DNA of 64,000 nucleotides from Tessaracoccus flavescens (GCF_001998865.1 NZ_CP019607.1:682001-746000); one strand, 5' to 3'; positions 28,368 to 39,473 are shown, numbered from the stretch's first letter. Notes: generated by a model not told the origin, from the letters alone. Translations and numbers: made by a program.

Positions 28368-29254
28368 GGCGCATCGGCACGCACAACGTCAACGGCATCC
28401 GGGCCGCGCTGCGGCGCGGCTTCGCCCCCTGGTGGGCGCAGACGAACGCCGACGTCATCGCCCTGCAGGAGGTCCGTTGCCGGGCCGACGACCTGCCGCT
28501 GGAGGCCTTCGCCGGCTACCACGCGACGCTGGACACCGGCACACTGGCCGGCCGCAACGGCGTGGCGGTCCTGACCCGCCAGATCCCGAGCGCGGTGAGG
28601 ACGCTCGGCGGGACCGTGACGACCATCGACCCGCACGGTGCTCAGGAACACACCGAGGTCGACCGCCTCGTGAGCCGCGACCTCGCGCCGTTCGCGAGAG
28701 AGGGCCGCTACGTCGAGGTCGATCTGTCCGACACCCCGCTGACCGTCGCGTCGCTGTACCTCCCGAAGGGGGCCGCCTGGCCCTACGAGGACAACTCGCA
28801 GGAGAAGTACGACCGCAAGATGCGCTTCATGCGAGGGCTGGCCCGGCTTCTGACCGTCTCCCGCCGACGCTCGGCCGCCGAGGGCCGCGAGTTCCTCGTG
28901 ATGGGCGACTTCAACGTCGCCCACACGAAGCAGGACCTGCGCAACTGGCGCACCAACCAGAAGTCCGAGGGCTTCCTGCCCGAGGAGCGCGGCTGGTTCG
29001 GCTCCATCACGGGCCCCCGCACCCTTGTCGACGTGGTCCGCGCGCTCCACCCCGACGCCGACGGGCCGTACTCATGGTGGTCATGGCGCGGGCAGGCCTT
29101 CGCCAACGACGCGGGCTGGCGGATCGACTACCATCTGGCCTCCCCCTCGCTGGCCAGGTCGGCGACGCACGCGTTCTCCGGGCGCGAGGCCAGCTACGAG
29201 GAACGGATCTCGGACCACTGCCCCGTCGTCGTGGACTACGGCGTCGGCGACTGA
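28364..29254 (+). CDS. xthA: Exodeoxyribonuclease III (AP endonuclease family)
   Basis: 296 residues. ExoIII/AP endonuclease domain with THNVNGIRAALRRG at the N-terminus, the metal-binding Glu in VIALQEVR, MGDFNVAHTKQDLRNW and WRIDYHLAS, and the catalytic His in ISDHCPVVVDYG. It cuts DNA at abasic sites and trims 3' ends in base-excision repair. The GTG start overlaps the acetyltransferase stop and follows GGAGGTC. It converges with the mannosyltransferase gene by a 19-base overlap. Confidence 0.92.
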   Translation: MRRIGTHNVNGIRAALRRGFAPWWAQTNADVIALQEVRCRADDLPLEAFAGYHATLDTGTLAGRNGVAVLTRQIPSAVRTLGGTVTTIDPHGAQEHTEVDRLVSRDLAPFAREGRYVEVDLSDTPLTVASLYLPKGAAWPYEDNSQEKYDRKMRFMRGLARLLTVSRRRSAAEGREFLVMGDFNVAHTKQDLRNWRTNQKSEGFLPEERGWFGSITGPRTLVDVVRALHPDADGPYSWWSWRGQAFANDAGWRIDYHLASPSLARSATHAFSGREASYEERISDHCPVVVDYGVGD

Positions 29255-30744
29255 TCCTTCTCGCGCGGCCGGGGACCGTCCCCGCCGGCGTCCATCGGCT
29301 GGCTCAGCTCGTGCGTGTGCATGGTCCAGTAGGCGGCGCCGAACAGGATCAGCACCATCATCCACGCCCCGTTGCGGATGCCGAAGTTCATCGCGTTGAA
29401 TCCCAGGAGGACGACGGTCGCGACGATGGCTCCCCGCAGCGCGCGGGTCGACGGCTTCGTCATCGGTAGCAGGACGGCGCCCCACAGCAGGTACCAGGAG
29501 TGCAGCGCCGGCACGCACAGCGCGAACCAGATGAACGAGTAGCTCAGGAAGTGCAGCGGCCGCCGGCCGAGGTGCCGATAGGCGAAGTACACGATGCCGA
29601 GCATCGACATCACCGAGCCGATGCCTTTGAGCGCCACGACGGCGGCGCGGCCCGTCGGGTCGCCGGTGATCCAGTTGACGGGGAACTGGATGAGGTAGCC
29701 GACGACCGTGAACGGGGAGACCGTGTCGACCATGCCGGGCACGTTGATGGCGTTGATCCACCCGAATCCGAGCCCCGAAACCACCGAGATCGCGGCGAAC
29801 ACAGCCACCGCGACCGCCAGCGACGACAGGGCCCGCAGCGCGGCCCACGCGACGGCGCGGGGCCGCCAGGACGTCCAGGGAGCGACGAGGAACGGCAACG
29901 CGACGGCGACCAGGAAGGCCGGCTGCTTGATCGACGCGGCGACGCCGACCAGGATCGCGCCCAGCCACCAGCGTCGCATCTTCATCGTGACGAGAATGCC
30001 CGCCAGCATCAGCCCGGTCATCTGCGCGTCGTTGTGCGCACCGCCGATGAAGTCGATGACGAGGATGGGGTTGAGAACGGCGAACCAGCTCGCCGCCGCG
30101 GGGTCGACGCCGACGCGCTTGGCGATCCGCGGTACCGTGACGCCGATCAGAATGACCCCGATCAGCGCCGGCACACGCATCAGGACGGCAGACAGGTAGG
30201 GGTCGAAGCCGGCGAGGATCACGATGCCGTGGCTCATCCACAGCGCGAGCGGGCCGTAGGGGGCGGTCGTCTCGCGCCACACCCAGGCGACCTGGTCCGC
30301 GAAGTAGCCGGGCAGGATGCCGGGCCCTACCTGGTAGGGGTTCAGCCCGTTGTGGATCAGCCAGCCGTGGGCGGCATACGAGTAGGCGTCGTGCGAGAAG
30401 ATCGGCGGCCCGACCAGCATCGGAGCCGAGATGATGGCCAGCACCGCCCAGTGGCGCAGCTGCGGCGCGCCAGCTGCCCGCCGCCGCGCGGGGCGCAGCC
30501 GGAACCATGACTCCAGCAGCAGCGACAGGCCGACGAGCGTCGCGATCGTGCCGACCCACTTGGTGGTGGCGCCGTCGATGCCGAGGTCGCGCAGCACATC
30601 CCAGATGGGCGAGGCCTGCGGCAGGTACGCGGGGCTCAGCGATCCGAGCAGGATGCCGAGGCTGCCAAGGAAACCGACCCACACCGCGCGGGTCGAGGCG
30701 GCCAGCCTCAGGTCCTCCCACGCTCGGGTCACGAGGCTACGCAC
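29236..30744 (-). CDS. Polyprenol-phosphomannose-dependent alpha-1,6-mannosyltransferase (MptB-like)
   Basis: 502 residues, about 12 membrane helices, GT-C fold. The extracytoplasmic loop with the catalytic-type Asp and aromatic patch reads FSHDAYSYAAHGWLIHNGLN. Family members (MptA/MptB, GT87-related) extend lipomannan or lipoglycan chains on the outer face of the membrane from polyprenol-P-mannose. GTG 30744 was chosen because it overlaps the ferredoxin stop by 8 bases and follows GGCGGAGGC. Oddly it is last in an operon with three complex I-like subunit genes, with which it shares no obvious pathway. Confidence 0.88.
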   Translation of the reverse strand: MRSLVTRAWEDLRLAASTRAVWVGFLGSLGILLGSLSPAYLPQASPIWDVLRDLGIDGATTKWVGTIATLVGLSLLLESWFRLRPARRRAAGAPQLRHWAVLAIISAPMLVGPPIFSHDAYSYAAHGWLIHNGLNPYQVGPGILPGYFADQVAWVWRETTAPYGPLALWMSHGIVILAGFDPYLSAVLMRVPALIGVILIGVTVPRIAKRVGVDPAAASWFAVLNPILVIDFIGGAHNDAQMTGLMLAGILVTMKMRRWWLGAILVGVAASIKQPAFLVAVALPFLVAPWTSWRPRAVAWAALRALSSLAVAVAVFAAISVVSGLGFGWINAINVPGMVDTVSPFTVVGYLIQFPVNWITGDPTGRAAVVALKGIGSVMSMLGIVYFAYRHLGRRPLHFLSYSFIWFALCVPALHSWYLLWGAVLLPMTKPSTRALRGAIVATVVLLGFNAMNFGIRNGAWMMVLILFGAAYWTMHTHELSQPMDAGGDGPRPREKDQSPTP

Positions 30745-31051
30745 CGCCTCCGCCGAGCTGCTCCCTGCCGTGGGCAAGTTCGGCGAGCGAGGACGCGGGG
30801 GCGACGTGGGCGCCCGCCCACTCCAGTGCGTCAGTGGGGCACTGCTCGATACAGACGCCGCAGTACATGCACAGCGCCCAGTCGATCGTGAACGTGTCGA
30901 GGACGTTGTGCGTGCGCGGCCGCGCCCCCGGTGCGGGCACCATCTGCTCCATGTGCGAGGTGAGCGTGATGCACCAGGTCGGGCACTCACGCGCGCAGAT
31001 CATGCAGGACGTGCAGGCGTCCTCGATCAGGGCGATGGAACCGTGGATCAT
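30737..31051 (-). CDS. NuoI/MbhN-like 2[4Fe-4S] ferredoxin subunit (orphan module)
   Basis: 104 residues with two complete cluster motifs: CTSCMICARECP (residues 13-24) and CMYCGVCIEQCP (about 62-73). The 37 residues between the motifs and the overall size fit the electron-transfer subunit of complex I and group 4 hydrogenases rather than a free ferredoxin. It overlaps the NuoC-like gene by 4 bases. The true complex I gene nuoI is at 49104-49658 and is clearly different. Confidence 0.85.
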   Translation of the reverse strand: MIHGSIALIEDACTSCMICARECPTWCITLTSHMEQMVPAPGARPRTHNVLDTFTIDWALCMYCGVCIEQCPTDALEWAGAHVAPASSLAELAHGREQLGGGGA

Positions 31052-31557
31052 CGCTGCCTCCTCACCCGTGCGCCGGTCGCCGAGAGGGCGACATCGGCCG
31101 GGCTCGAGTCGGGATCAGCCAGGACGGCCGGGTCGGGAACGCCGGGTGGTACCAGCTTGCGTCGGCTGGGCGAGGCACCGGACTCCCCCGGTTCGAGCGC
31201 CCCGGGCCAGGCGGTCTCGAGTCGACCGGTGAGCAGGACGTCCTTGCGCAGCGGCGCCCCTCCGCCGTGGTGGATCAGGGGCCGGTTGTCTCCGCCGTCG
31301 AACTCGACGCCGAAGAAGTCGTGCACCTGCCGTTGCAGGAAGGCGGCCCCCGGGAACAGGTCGGCCAGGTCGGCGACGTGGGGGTCGTCGCGTTCGGCGA
31401 GGGTGTCGATGGTGCGCTCTCCGCCGGTCTTCGGGTCGAGCAGGCGCAGCAGCACCCGGATGTGGTCGCTGCGGCCGACCTCGTCGACCGCCGTCAGGTT
31501 GAGTAGGAAGGTGTACCCCCCGGCGAGAGCTGCCTCGGCCTCCGCACGCCAGCTCAT
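31048..31557 (-). CDS. NuoC/MbhK-like 30 kDa-type subunit (orphan module)
   Basis: 169 residues. The complex I 30 kDa-domain pattern is seen in AFLQRQVHDFFGVEFDGGDN, then APLRKDVLL; compare [19 protein letters not shown] and QRKDYP in the real NuoC at 56827-57522. The remaining C-terminal about 50 residues are not conserved with NuoC. The start MSWRAEAEAALAGG overlaps the NuoB-like stop as ATGA. It is predicted to be a soluble arm subunit that packs against the NuoB-like protein. Confidence 0.8.
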   Translation of the reverse strand: MSWRAEAEAALAGGYTFLLNLTAVDEVGRSDHIRVLLRLLDPKTGGERTIDTLAERDDPHVADLADLFPGAAFLQRQVHDFFGVEFDGGDNRPLIHHGGGAPLRKDVLLTGRLETAWPGALEPGESGASPSRRKLVPPGVPDPAVLADPDSSPADVALSATGARVRRQR

Positions 31558-31955
31558 GCCGCGGCCTCCACGCGCTGCGCGTCGAGGTAGTCGTCGAGCG
31601 CCCCCGGCGGCGGCGGACAGCCCGCGATGAAGTGGTCGACCTTGACGAGTTCCTCGGAGCCGCGCACCACCGCGTAGGAGTCCCAGTACGGGCCGCCGAC
31701 GCAGGCGCAGGCCCCGAAGGCGACCACCTTCGCCCGCTGGGGCGCCTCCTCGAGGACGAGCCGGATCGATGGGAGCATCGGGACGGTGATCGTCCCGGAC
31801 AGGGTGACCACCACCCGCGCAGAGGGAGGGATCTCGGCGATCGGGAGGCAACCACGTTCCCCGGCCGCCGTCTGGGTCTCGAGGGCGCAGCAGGCCAGCG
31901 GCACGTCGATGACGAAAACAGAACCGTCACCGAACCAATCGCGCGCTGCAACCAT
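31554..31955 (-). CDS. NuoB/MbhJ-like small subunit (orphan module)
   Basis: 133 residues, shorter than NuoB (184 here). Cys residues that could bind the N2-type [4Fe-4S] cluster are all present: the adjacent pair in PLACCALETQTA, one in GACACVGGPYW and one in AGCPPPPGALDDYL. This is the pattern of NuoB and of small subunits of group 4 [NiFe] hydrogenases. It is first in the operon NuoB-like, NuoC-like, NuoI-like, mannosyltransferase. The ATG at 31955 is 73 bases from the divergent helicase start, so no further subunit gene lies upstream. Confidence 0.82.
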   Translation of the reverse strand: MVAARDWFGDGSVFVIDVPLACCALETQTAAGERGCLPIAEIPPSARVVVTLSGTITVPMLPSIRLVLEEAPQRAKVVAFGACACVGGPYWDSYAVVRGSEELVKVDHFIAGCPPPPGALDDYLDAQRVEAAA

Positions 31956-32028
31956 GCGGGGCAGTCTACGCGTCCAGCGGCGGCTTGGCCTTCTGCGAGG
32001 CCCGTGGTGCGCATAGACTCCGCCTGCA

Positions 32029-35000
32029 ATGACGAAACTGACTAACTGGCTCTCCGAGGCGACCGACCCCCGGCTCATCCAACACTTCGGTGCGAGCACC
32101 GTGGCGCGTGGTCAGCAGTATGCGCGGCTCGGCCGGGTCGGCGAGATCCAGACCTCCGGTCCCCTTGCCACCGCAGAGGTGCGCGGCTCGGGGTACCGCA
32201 CCTACCAGACCTCCGTCATGTGCATGTCGGGCTTCTCGACCCTCGTCGCAACCTGTTCATGCCCGATGCGCGCCGACTGCAAGCACGCAGTCGCGCTGAT
32301 CCTGACGCTCCAGAAGCCGCAGACGCACCGCACCACCTGGCAGCAGATCCTCGCCCCATTCGCGGTGGCCGGCCCCGGCTCGGGGAGGCCGCTCGCGCTG
32401 CAGGTCAGCGAGGAGGGCGCGACCCTCGTGCTGCGCCCCATGGTCAAGGGCGTGCGCGGCAACTGGATCCGCACCGGGGCGACGTGGGAGGAGCTGCGCC
32501 GGAGCGGCGATTTCCTTCCCGCGCATCGCGACTCACTCCTCGCCGTCCTCGAGACCCGCACCGCCTCGGTGGCCAACCGGCCCGACGGATTTCCAATCAC
32601 CGACGCCCACCCCGCCGTGTGGCCCGCGCTGCTGCGCGCGGTCGACGCCGGGGTCGAACTGGTCGCCGGCCCGTCGGGGTCGGGGCGCGAGCTGCCGACT
32701 CCGCACCTGTCGCAGCGTCCCTTCGTCCCGACGCTGAAGGTCTCGCCCGGTGAGGACGGTGCCCTGCTGCTCGACCCGGCGATCGAGACCCCGGACGGCG
32801 CGGTGGTGATCCCCGGCAAGTCCTACCTCGGCCGCCCCGCGCACGGCGCCGCGCTCAACGGTGGAGACGACCTCGTCCTCGGCCCCCTCATCCAGCCGCT
32901 CGACCAGGCCGCCCAGGCCCTCTTCCAGAACGGCCGGCTCAGCGTTCCCGCGGCGGAGGTGGACGAGTTCGCCAGCCGGTTCCTCCCCCGCCTGCGGTCC
33001 CGGGTGGCGCTTGAGGTCGGCGAGGGGGTTGACCTGCCGGAACCCTCGCCGCCCCAACTGGTGTGCCGGGTCGAGTTCCGTGAGGGTTCCGCGTCTCTGC
33101 ACTGGGGGTTCCGCTACCGGATGGGGCAGCGGAGCCTCGACGTCGGCCTCGCGGCAGGCGGTGACGACCGGATCGCCCGCGACGTCGACTCCGAGCGCGA
33201 ACTGCAGCGCCTCGTGCCTGCGGGTGCCTGGAAGTCGGGCGCCGAACTGGTGCCAGCGTACCTGACCGGGCGCTCGCTGATCTCCTTCGTCTCCTCCGCC
33301 CTGCCGCTGCTGCGCGAGCGCCGCGACGTCGTCGTCGAGCTCAACGCCGAGCCGCCCGCCTACCGTGAGGCGGACGAGGCACCGCAGGTGTCGCTCAGCG
33401 TCGAGGACAGCGAGCGCGGAGACTGGTTCGACCTGAGGGTGAGCGTCCGTGTCGGCGAGGAGGTCGTCCCGCTCGCGGACCTGATGGCCGCCCTCACCGC
33501 GGGAGACGACCATCTGCTGCTCGACTCCGGCACGTGGTTCCCGCTCGACGCCCCCGAGTTCGCAGAGTTGCGCCAGCTGATCGAGGAGGCGCGCCTCCTC
33601 ACCGATCACGAGGGAGACGTCTTCCAGCTCCGCCCCGAACATGCCGGACTGTGGGAGGAACTCGTCCGGCTCGGCGTGGTTACCGAGCAGGCGGAGGCCT
33701 GGCGCGAGAGCGTCGGCGCGCTGCTCGACCCGTCGCAACTCCCGGACGAGCCCGTCCCGGCGGGGCTCGACGCGACGCTTCGCCCCTACCAGGAGACTGG
33801 CTTCCGCTGGGTGCGCTTCCTGTGGCGCACGCGCCTGGGCGGGATCCTCGCCGACGAGATGGGCCTCGGCAAGACCGTCCAGACCCTCGCGGCCGCCCAG
33901 GCGGCGTTCGAGGCGGGCGAACTGGACGAGCCGATGCTCGTGGTCGCGCCGACGTCGGTGATCGGCACGTGGGCGGCCGAGGCGGCGCGATTCGTCCCCG
34001 ACCTGAAGGTCGTCACCGTCACCGCCACCGGCTCGAAGCGGGGCAGCACGCTGAGCGAGGCGATCGACGGCGCGCAGATCGTCGTCACGTCCTACACCCT
34101 GCTCCGGCTGGAGGCCGACCAGTACCAGGCCAACAAGTGGTCTGCCGTGCTGCTCGACGAGGCGCAGTTCGTCAAGAACCACGCCTCGAAGGCGTACCAC
34201 GCCGTGCGCGCGCTCAGGGCGAGGGTGAAGGTGGCCCTGACCGGCACGCCGCTGGAGAACAACGTGATGGATCTCTGGTCGCTGCTGTCGATCACCTCGC
34301 CAGGGCTCTTCCCCAATCCCAAGCGCTTCACCACCGAGTACCGCCGCCCCATCGAGAACGGCGACGCGCAGACCCTCGCCAGGCTGCGGCGACGGATCCG
34401 GCCCCTGATCCTGCGGCGCACCAAGTCCGCGGTCGCGACCGAGTTGCCGGAGAAGCAGGAGCAGCTGGTCCCGGTCGAGCTGTCCCCCGGCCATCGTCGG
34501 CTGTACGAGCGGCACCTCGCCCGCGAGCGGCAGAAGGTGCTCGGCCTGGTCGGCGACCTGCAGCGCAACCGGATCACGATCCTGCGTTCGCTGACGCTGC
34601 TGCGCCAGCTCAGCCTCTCCCCCGCGTTGATCGAGGACGACTATCCCGCGGCCTCGGCGAAGATCGACACCCTCGTCGAACTCCTTGACGAGGTGGTCGC
34701 CGAGGGTCACCGGGCGCTGGTGTTCTCCCAGTTCACCGGCTTCCTCTCGCTTGTCAGGGAGCGGTTCGGACGTGAGGGCATCGACTACGAGTACCTCGAC
34801 GGCCGCACAAGGGACAGGGCGGCCAGGATCGAGGCCTTCCGCGAGGGTGAGGCGCCGGTGTTCCTGATCAGCCTGAAGGCGGGCGGTTTCGGCCTGACTC
34901 TGACGGAGGCCGACTACGTGTTCATCCTCGACCCTTGGTGGAACCCGGCCGCCGAGAGCCAGGCCATCGACCGGGCGCACCGGATCGGGCAGGACAAGCC

Positions 35001-35160
35001 GGTCAACGTCTACCGGCTGGTCGCCTCCGACACGATCGAGGAGAAGGTCGTCGAACTGCAGCAGCGCAAGCGCGACCTCTTCGACTCGGTGGTCGGCACC
35101 GGATCCGACACCAACGCCCCGCTCAGCGCGGACGACATCCTCGGCCTGCTCAGCGACTGA
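32029..35160 (+). CDS. SWIM zinc-finger SNF2-family helicase
   Basis: 1043 residues. A SWIM zinc finger (residues about 75-95, TCSCPMRADCKHAVALIL with C-x-C-x-n-C-x-H) opens the protein. A long bacterial-type SNF2 N-terminal region of unknown fold follows to about residue 570. The SNF2 ATPase has motif I ILADEMGLGKTVQT, motif II LLDEAQFVKN and motif III ALTGTPLENN. Helicase C has VFSQFTGFLSLVRERF, motif V SLKAGGFGLTLTEADYV and motif VI QAIDRAHRIGQ. It should translocate on duplex DNA, but its cellular role is unknown. Divergent from the NuoB-like operon. Confidence 0.92.
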   Translation: MTKLTNWLSEATDPRLIQHFGASTVARGQQYARLGRVGEIQTSGPLATAEVRGSGYRTYQTSVMCMSGFSTLVATCSCPMRADCKHAVALILTLQKPQTHRTTWQQILAPFAVAGPGSGRPLALQVSEEGATLVLRPMVKGVRGNWIRTGATWEELRRSGDFLPAHRDSLLAVLETRTASVANRPDGFPITDAHPAVWPALLRAVDAGVELVAGPSGSGRELPTPHLSQRPFVPTLKVSPGEDGALLLDPAIETPDGAVVIPGKSYLGRPAHGAALNGGDDLVLGPLIQPLDQAAQALFQNGRLSVPAAEVDEFASRFLPRLRSRVALEVGEGVDLPEPSPPQLVCRVEFREGSASLHWGFRYRMGQRSLDVGLAAGGDDRIARDVDSERELQRLVPAGAWKSGAELVPAYLTGRSLISFVSSALPLLRERRDVVVELNAEPPAYREADEAPQVSLSVEDSERGDWFDLRVSVRVGEEVVPLADLMAALTAGDDHLLLDSGTWFPLDAPEFAELRQLIEEARLLTDHEGDVFQLRPEHAGLWEELVRLGVVTEQAEAWRESVGALLDPSQLPDEPVPAGLDATLRPYQETGFRWVRFLWRTRLGGILADEMGLGKTVQTLAAAQAAFEAGELDEPMLVVAPTSVIGTWAAEAARFVPDLKVVTVTATGSKRGSTLSEAIDGAQIVVTSYTLLRLEADQYQANKWSAVLLDEAQFVKNHASKAYHAVRALRARVKVALTGTPLENNVMDLWSLLSITSPGLFPNPKRFTTEYRRPIENGDAQTLARLRRRIRPLILRRTKSAVATELPEKQEQLVPVELSPGHRRLYERHLARERQKVLGLVGDLQRNRITILRSLTLLRQLSLSPALIEDDYPAASAKIDTLVELLDEVVAEGHRALVFSQFTGFLSLVRERFGREGIDYEYLDGRTRDRAARIEAFREGEAPVFLISLKAGGFGLTLTEADYVFILDPWWNPAAESQAIDRAHRIGQDKPVNVYRLVASDTIEEKVVELQQRKRDLFDSVVGTGSDTNAPLSADDILGLLSD

Positions 35161-35268
35161 TCAGCCTCCCCCGGCGTTCACTGATGGAGGAACGGTCAAT
35201 GCGGCTGAAGATGGCTGGATGCCTAGAATGGGGCGCGACGCCCACGAGACATCCGAGGTATACCGCAC

Positions 35269-37136
<1,868 letters not shown>

Positions 37137-37137
<1 letters not shown>

Positions 37138-38180
37138 TGACCGCCACGTCCGGCCTCGCCGGCAAGCCGCTGAGCATCACTCCCCTCACGAAGAAGGACT
37201 TCACCTCCGACCAGGAGGTGCGCTGGTGCCCCGGCTGCGGTGACTACGCCGTCCTCGCCACCTTCCAGTCCATGGCGGCCAACCTCGGGATCAAGCGGGA
37301 GAACACCGTCATCGTCTCGGGCATCGGCTGCTCGTCGCGTTTCCCGTACTACGTGGACAGCTACGGCATGCACTCGATCCACGGCCGCGCTCCCGCGATC
37401 GCGACGGGGGTTGCGCTGAGCCGTCCCGACCTCAACGTGTGGGTCGTGACCGGCGACGGAGATGCGCTGTCGATCGGCGGCAACCACCTGATCCATGCGC
37501 TGCGCCGCAACGTGAACATGACGATCCTGCTGTTCAACAACCGGATCTACGGCCTCACGAAGGGCCAGTACTCCCCCACCTCCGAGCTGGGAAAGGTCAC
37601 CAAGTCGACGCCGTACGGCTCGCTCGACACGCCGTTCAACCCGGTCTCGCTCGCGCTCGGCGCCGAGGCGTCGTTCGTGGCCCGCAGCATCGACTCCGAC
37701 CGCAAGCACCTGACCGAGGTGCTCACCGCCGCGGCGGAACACCGCGGCACCTCGCTCGTGGAGATCTACCAGAACTGCCCGATCTTCAATGACGACGCCT
37801 TCGCGACGCTGAAGGGCCCGGAGGGGACGCTGATCTCGCTCGTCCACGGCGAGCCGATCATCTTCGCAGGCGGCGAGCACTGCGTCGTGCGCACCCCGGA
37901 CGGTCAGATCAAGGTCGCGAAGACGGCCGAGGTCGACCAGGCGAGCATCGTCGTGCACGACGAGACCCGCGAGGACCCGTCCCAGGCGTTCGCGCTCTCG
38001 CGGCTCACGGAGCCGGGACTGCTGCGGCGGGCACCCATCGGGATCTTCCGCCGCGTTCCCCGCCCCGCCTACGACGATCTCGTCCGCGAACAGATCGACA
38101 CGGTCAGGGCAGATGACCCCGCGGCGGCGCTAGCCTCGGTGATCGCAGGCAACGACACGTGGGAGGCAGACGAGCGATGA
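37137..38180 (+). CDS. korB: 2-oxoacid:ferredoxin oxidoreductase subunit beta
   Basis: 347 residues. The TPP-binding beta subunit with the cluster-ligand motif WCPGCGDYAVL near the N-terminus, GIGCSSRFPYYVDSYGMHSI, and the TPP/Mg motif GDGDALSIGGNHLIHALRRN followed by LLFNNRIYGLTKGQYSPTS. It carries the [4Fe-4S] cluster and TPP and forms the catalytic core with KorA. The stop overlaps the next gene's ATG by 4 bases. Confidence 0.94.
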
Positions 38181-39451
38181 GTGACGGGCAGCACGGCTGG
38201 CACCCCGCCGCGCCGCGCCCGCCCCAGGTGCCGTCCGACAAGGACCCGGCCCGGCCGGCCGCCGATCAGGGCGACTGGCCGGCCTCGCTTTCCACCCCCG
38301 CCCGCCCCATCCCCCAGGCGGCGCCGCCGAACACGCCGAACTTCGACGCCGTCGGCATGCAGTCCGTGCTGACCCGGGCGAGGGATCAGAGCCGCTTCGT
38401 CGCCCCGGACATCGAACCCGAGCGTGAGCGTCGGCCGTTCCCGGTCCGGGCGCTGCTTTTCGGCTTCGTCGGCGTCCTCGTGATCGGCGTCGTCGCGGGC
38501 ATGATCTACGTCAACTTCCTGCGGCCCCACGAGATCGACACCGATGTGCTCGCCAAGTCGACGGCGACCGCGTCGAACCAGGTCGCCGCGCTGACCCCGC
38601 AGGAGATCGTCACCGACTACTTCACCGCACTCGCCGAGGGTGACATCGACACCGCGATGGCGATGGGCCCAAAGGGCGGCCAGGGCTCGTCGATCCTCCT
38701 CACGCCCGAGGTGTACGCCAGGACGATGCAGAAGTCGGCCATCGCCGACCTCACCGTCGTCACCACCGACCCAGAGGCGACGGAGGTGCAGGTCACCTAC
38801 ACGCTCGGTGGGCGTCCGGTCGAGGCGACCGTCGCCCTGCAGCAGGTCGACTCGGGCCAGTTCCAACTGCGCCGCACGACGATGCCGGTGCGGGTCTTCG
38901 TCCCGGGAGGCGAGGACGTTCCGCTCTTCATCAACGGGCAGCAGGTGGAGCACGACCAGATCTACGAGGTGGTTCCCGGGCGCTACGAGCTGACCACCGG
39001 CATGCCCTACATCGCCTACCCGGCGACCGACGCGTTCACCATCGACAAGGTCGGCCGTGACCAGGAGCCGCGGCAGATCGACGCTAGCCCGGAGCTGACG
39101 GAGCAGGGGCGCCGCGCGTTCATCCAGGCCGCGTCCGAGTCGCTGAACGCGTGCATGGCGGCGAAGACGCTCGCGCCCGCAAACTGCCCGATCGGCCTCA
39201 CCTCGGACGGCGCCCCGGTCGTGGAGTCGAGCATCGAGCGCACCCTCGACGGCGATCCGTTCGCCGACGCGCGCCCAAGGCTGAGCCTGCAGAAGCTGAC
39301 CCAGGCCGAGAGCCCCCTGACATTCCAGTACACCTACTCCTGGGACTTCGTGGGCGGCAGCAGGCAGCGGCCGCGGCAGGCGACCGAGACTGTGTGGGTG
39401 CGGGCCAACGTCCTCGGCGATGCGCCCCTGACCGTCACCTGGCACAGATGA
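38177..39451 (+). CDS. Single-pass membrane protein coupled to korAB, function unknown
   Basis: 424 residues. A Pro/Ala-rich N-terminal cytoplasmic region of about 95 residues precedes one membrane helix (ALLFGFVGVLVIGVVAGMIY) and a large extracytoplasmic region. The latter has an NTF2/DUF4878-like piece (QEIVTDYFTALAEGDIDTAM) and a later beta-rich part with two Cys (SLNACMAAKTLAPANCPIGL) that could form a disulfide. ATG 38177 overlaps the korB stop as ATGA; an in-frame ATG 18 bases upstream is the alternative. No enzyme family was recognised. Its place directly after korB is suggestive but unexplained. Confidence 0.75.
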   Translation: MSDGQHGWHPAAPRPPQVPSDKDPARPAADQGDWPASLSTPARPIPQAAPPNTPNFDAVGMQSVLTRARDQSRFVAPDIEPERERRPFPVRALLFGFVGVLVIGVVAGMIYVNFLRPHEIDTDVLAKSTATASNQVAALTPQEIVTDYFTALAEGDIDTAMAMGPKGGQGSSILLTPEVYARTMQKSAIADLTVVTTDPEATEVQVTYTLGGRPVEATVALQQVDSGQFQLRRTTMPVRVFVPGGEDVPLFINGQQVEHDQIYEVVPGRYELTTGMPYIAYPATDAFTIDKVGRDQEPRQIDASPELTEQGRRAFIQAASESLNACMAAKTLAPANCPIGLTSDGAPVVESSIERTLDGDPFADARPRLSLQKLTQAESPLTFQYTYSWDFVGGSRQRPRQATETVWVRANVLGDAPLTVTWHR

Positions 39452-39473
39452 GGCGGGCGCTAGGCTGGCCCGC

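Noticed and set aside
29236..32028. Reading the NuoB/C/I-like genes as a complete hydrogenase or second complex I
   Set aside because: No large subunit with Ni ligands, no NuoD- or NuoH-like gene and no antiporter subunit is in the neighbourhood.
32533..34980. Minus-strand open frame of 815 codons opposite the SNF2 helicase
   Set aside because: Antisense to conserved helicase motifs and without any recognisable domain or ribosome binding site.
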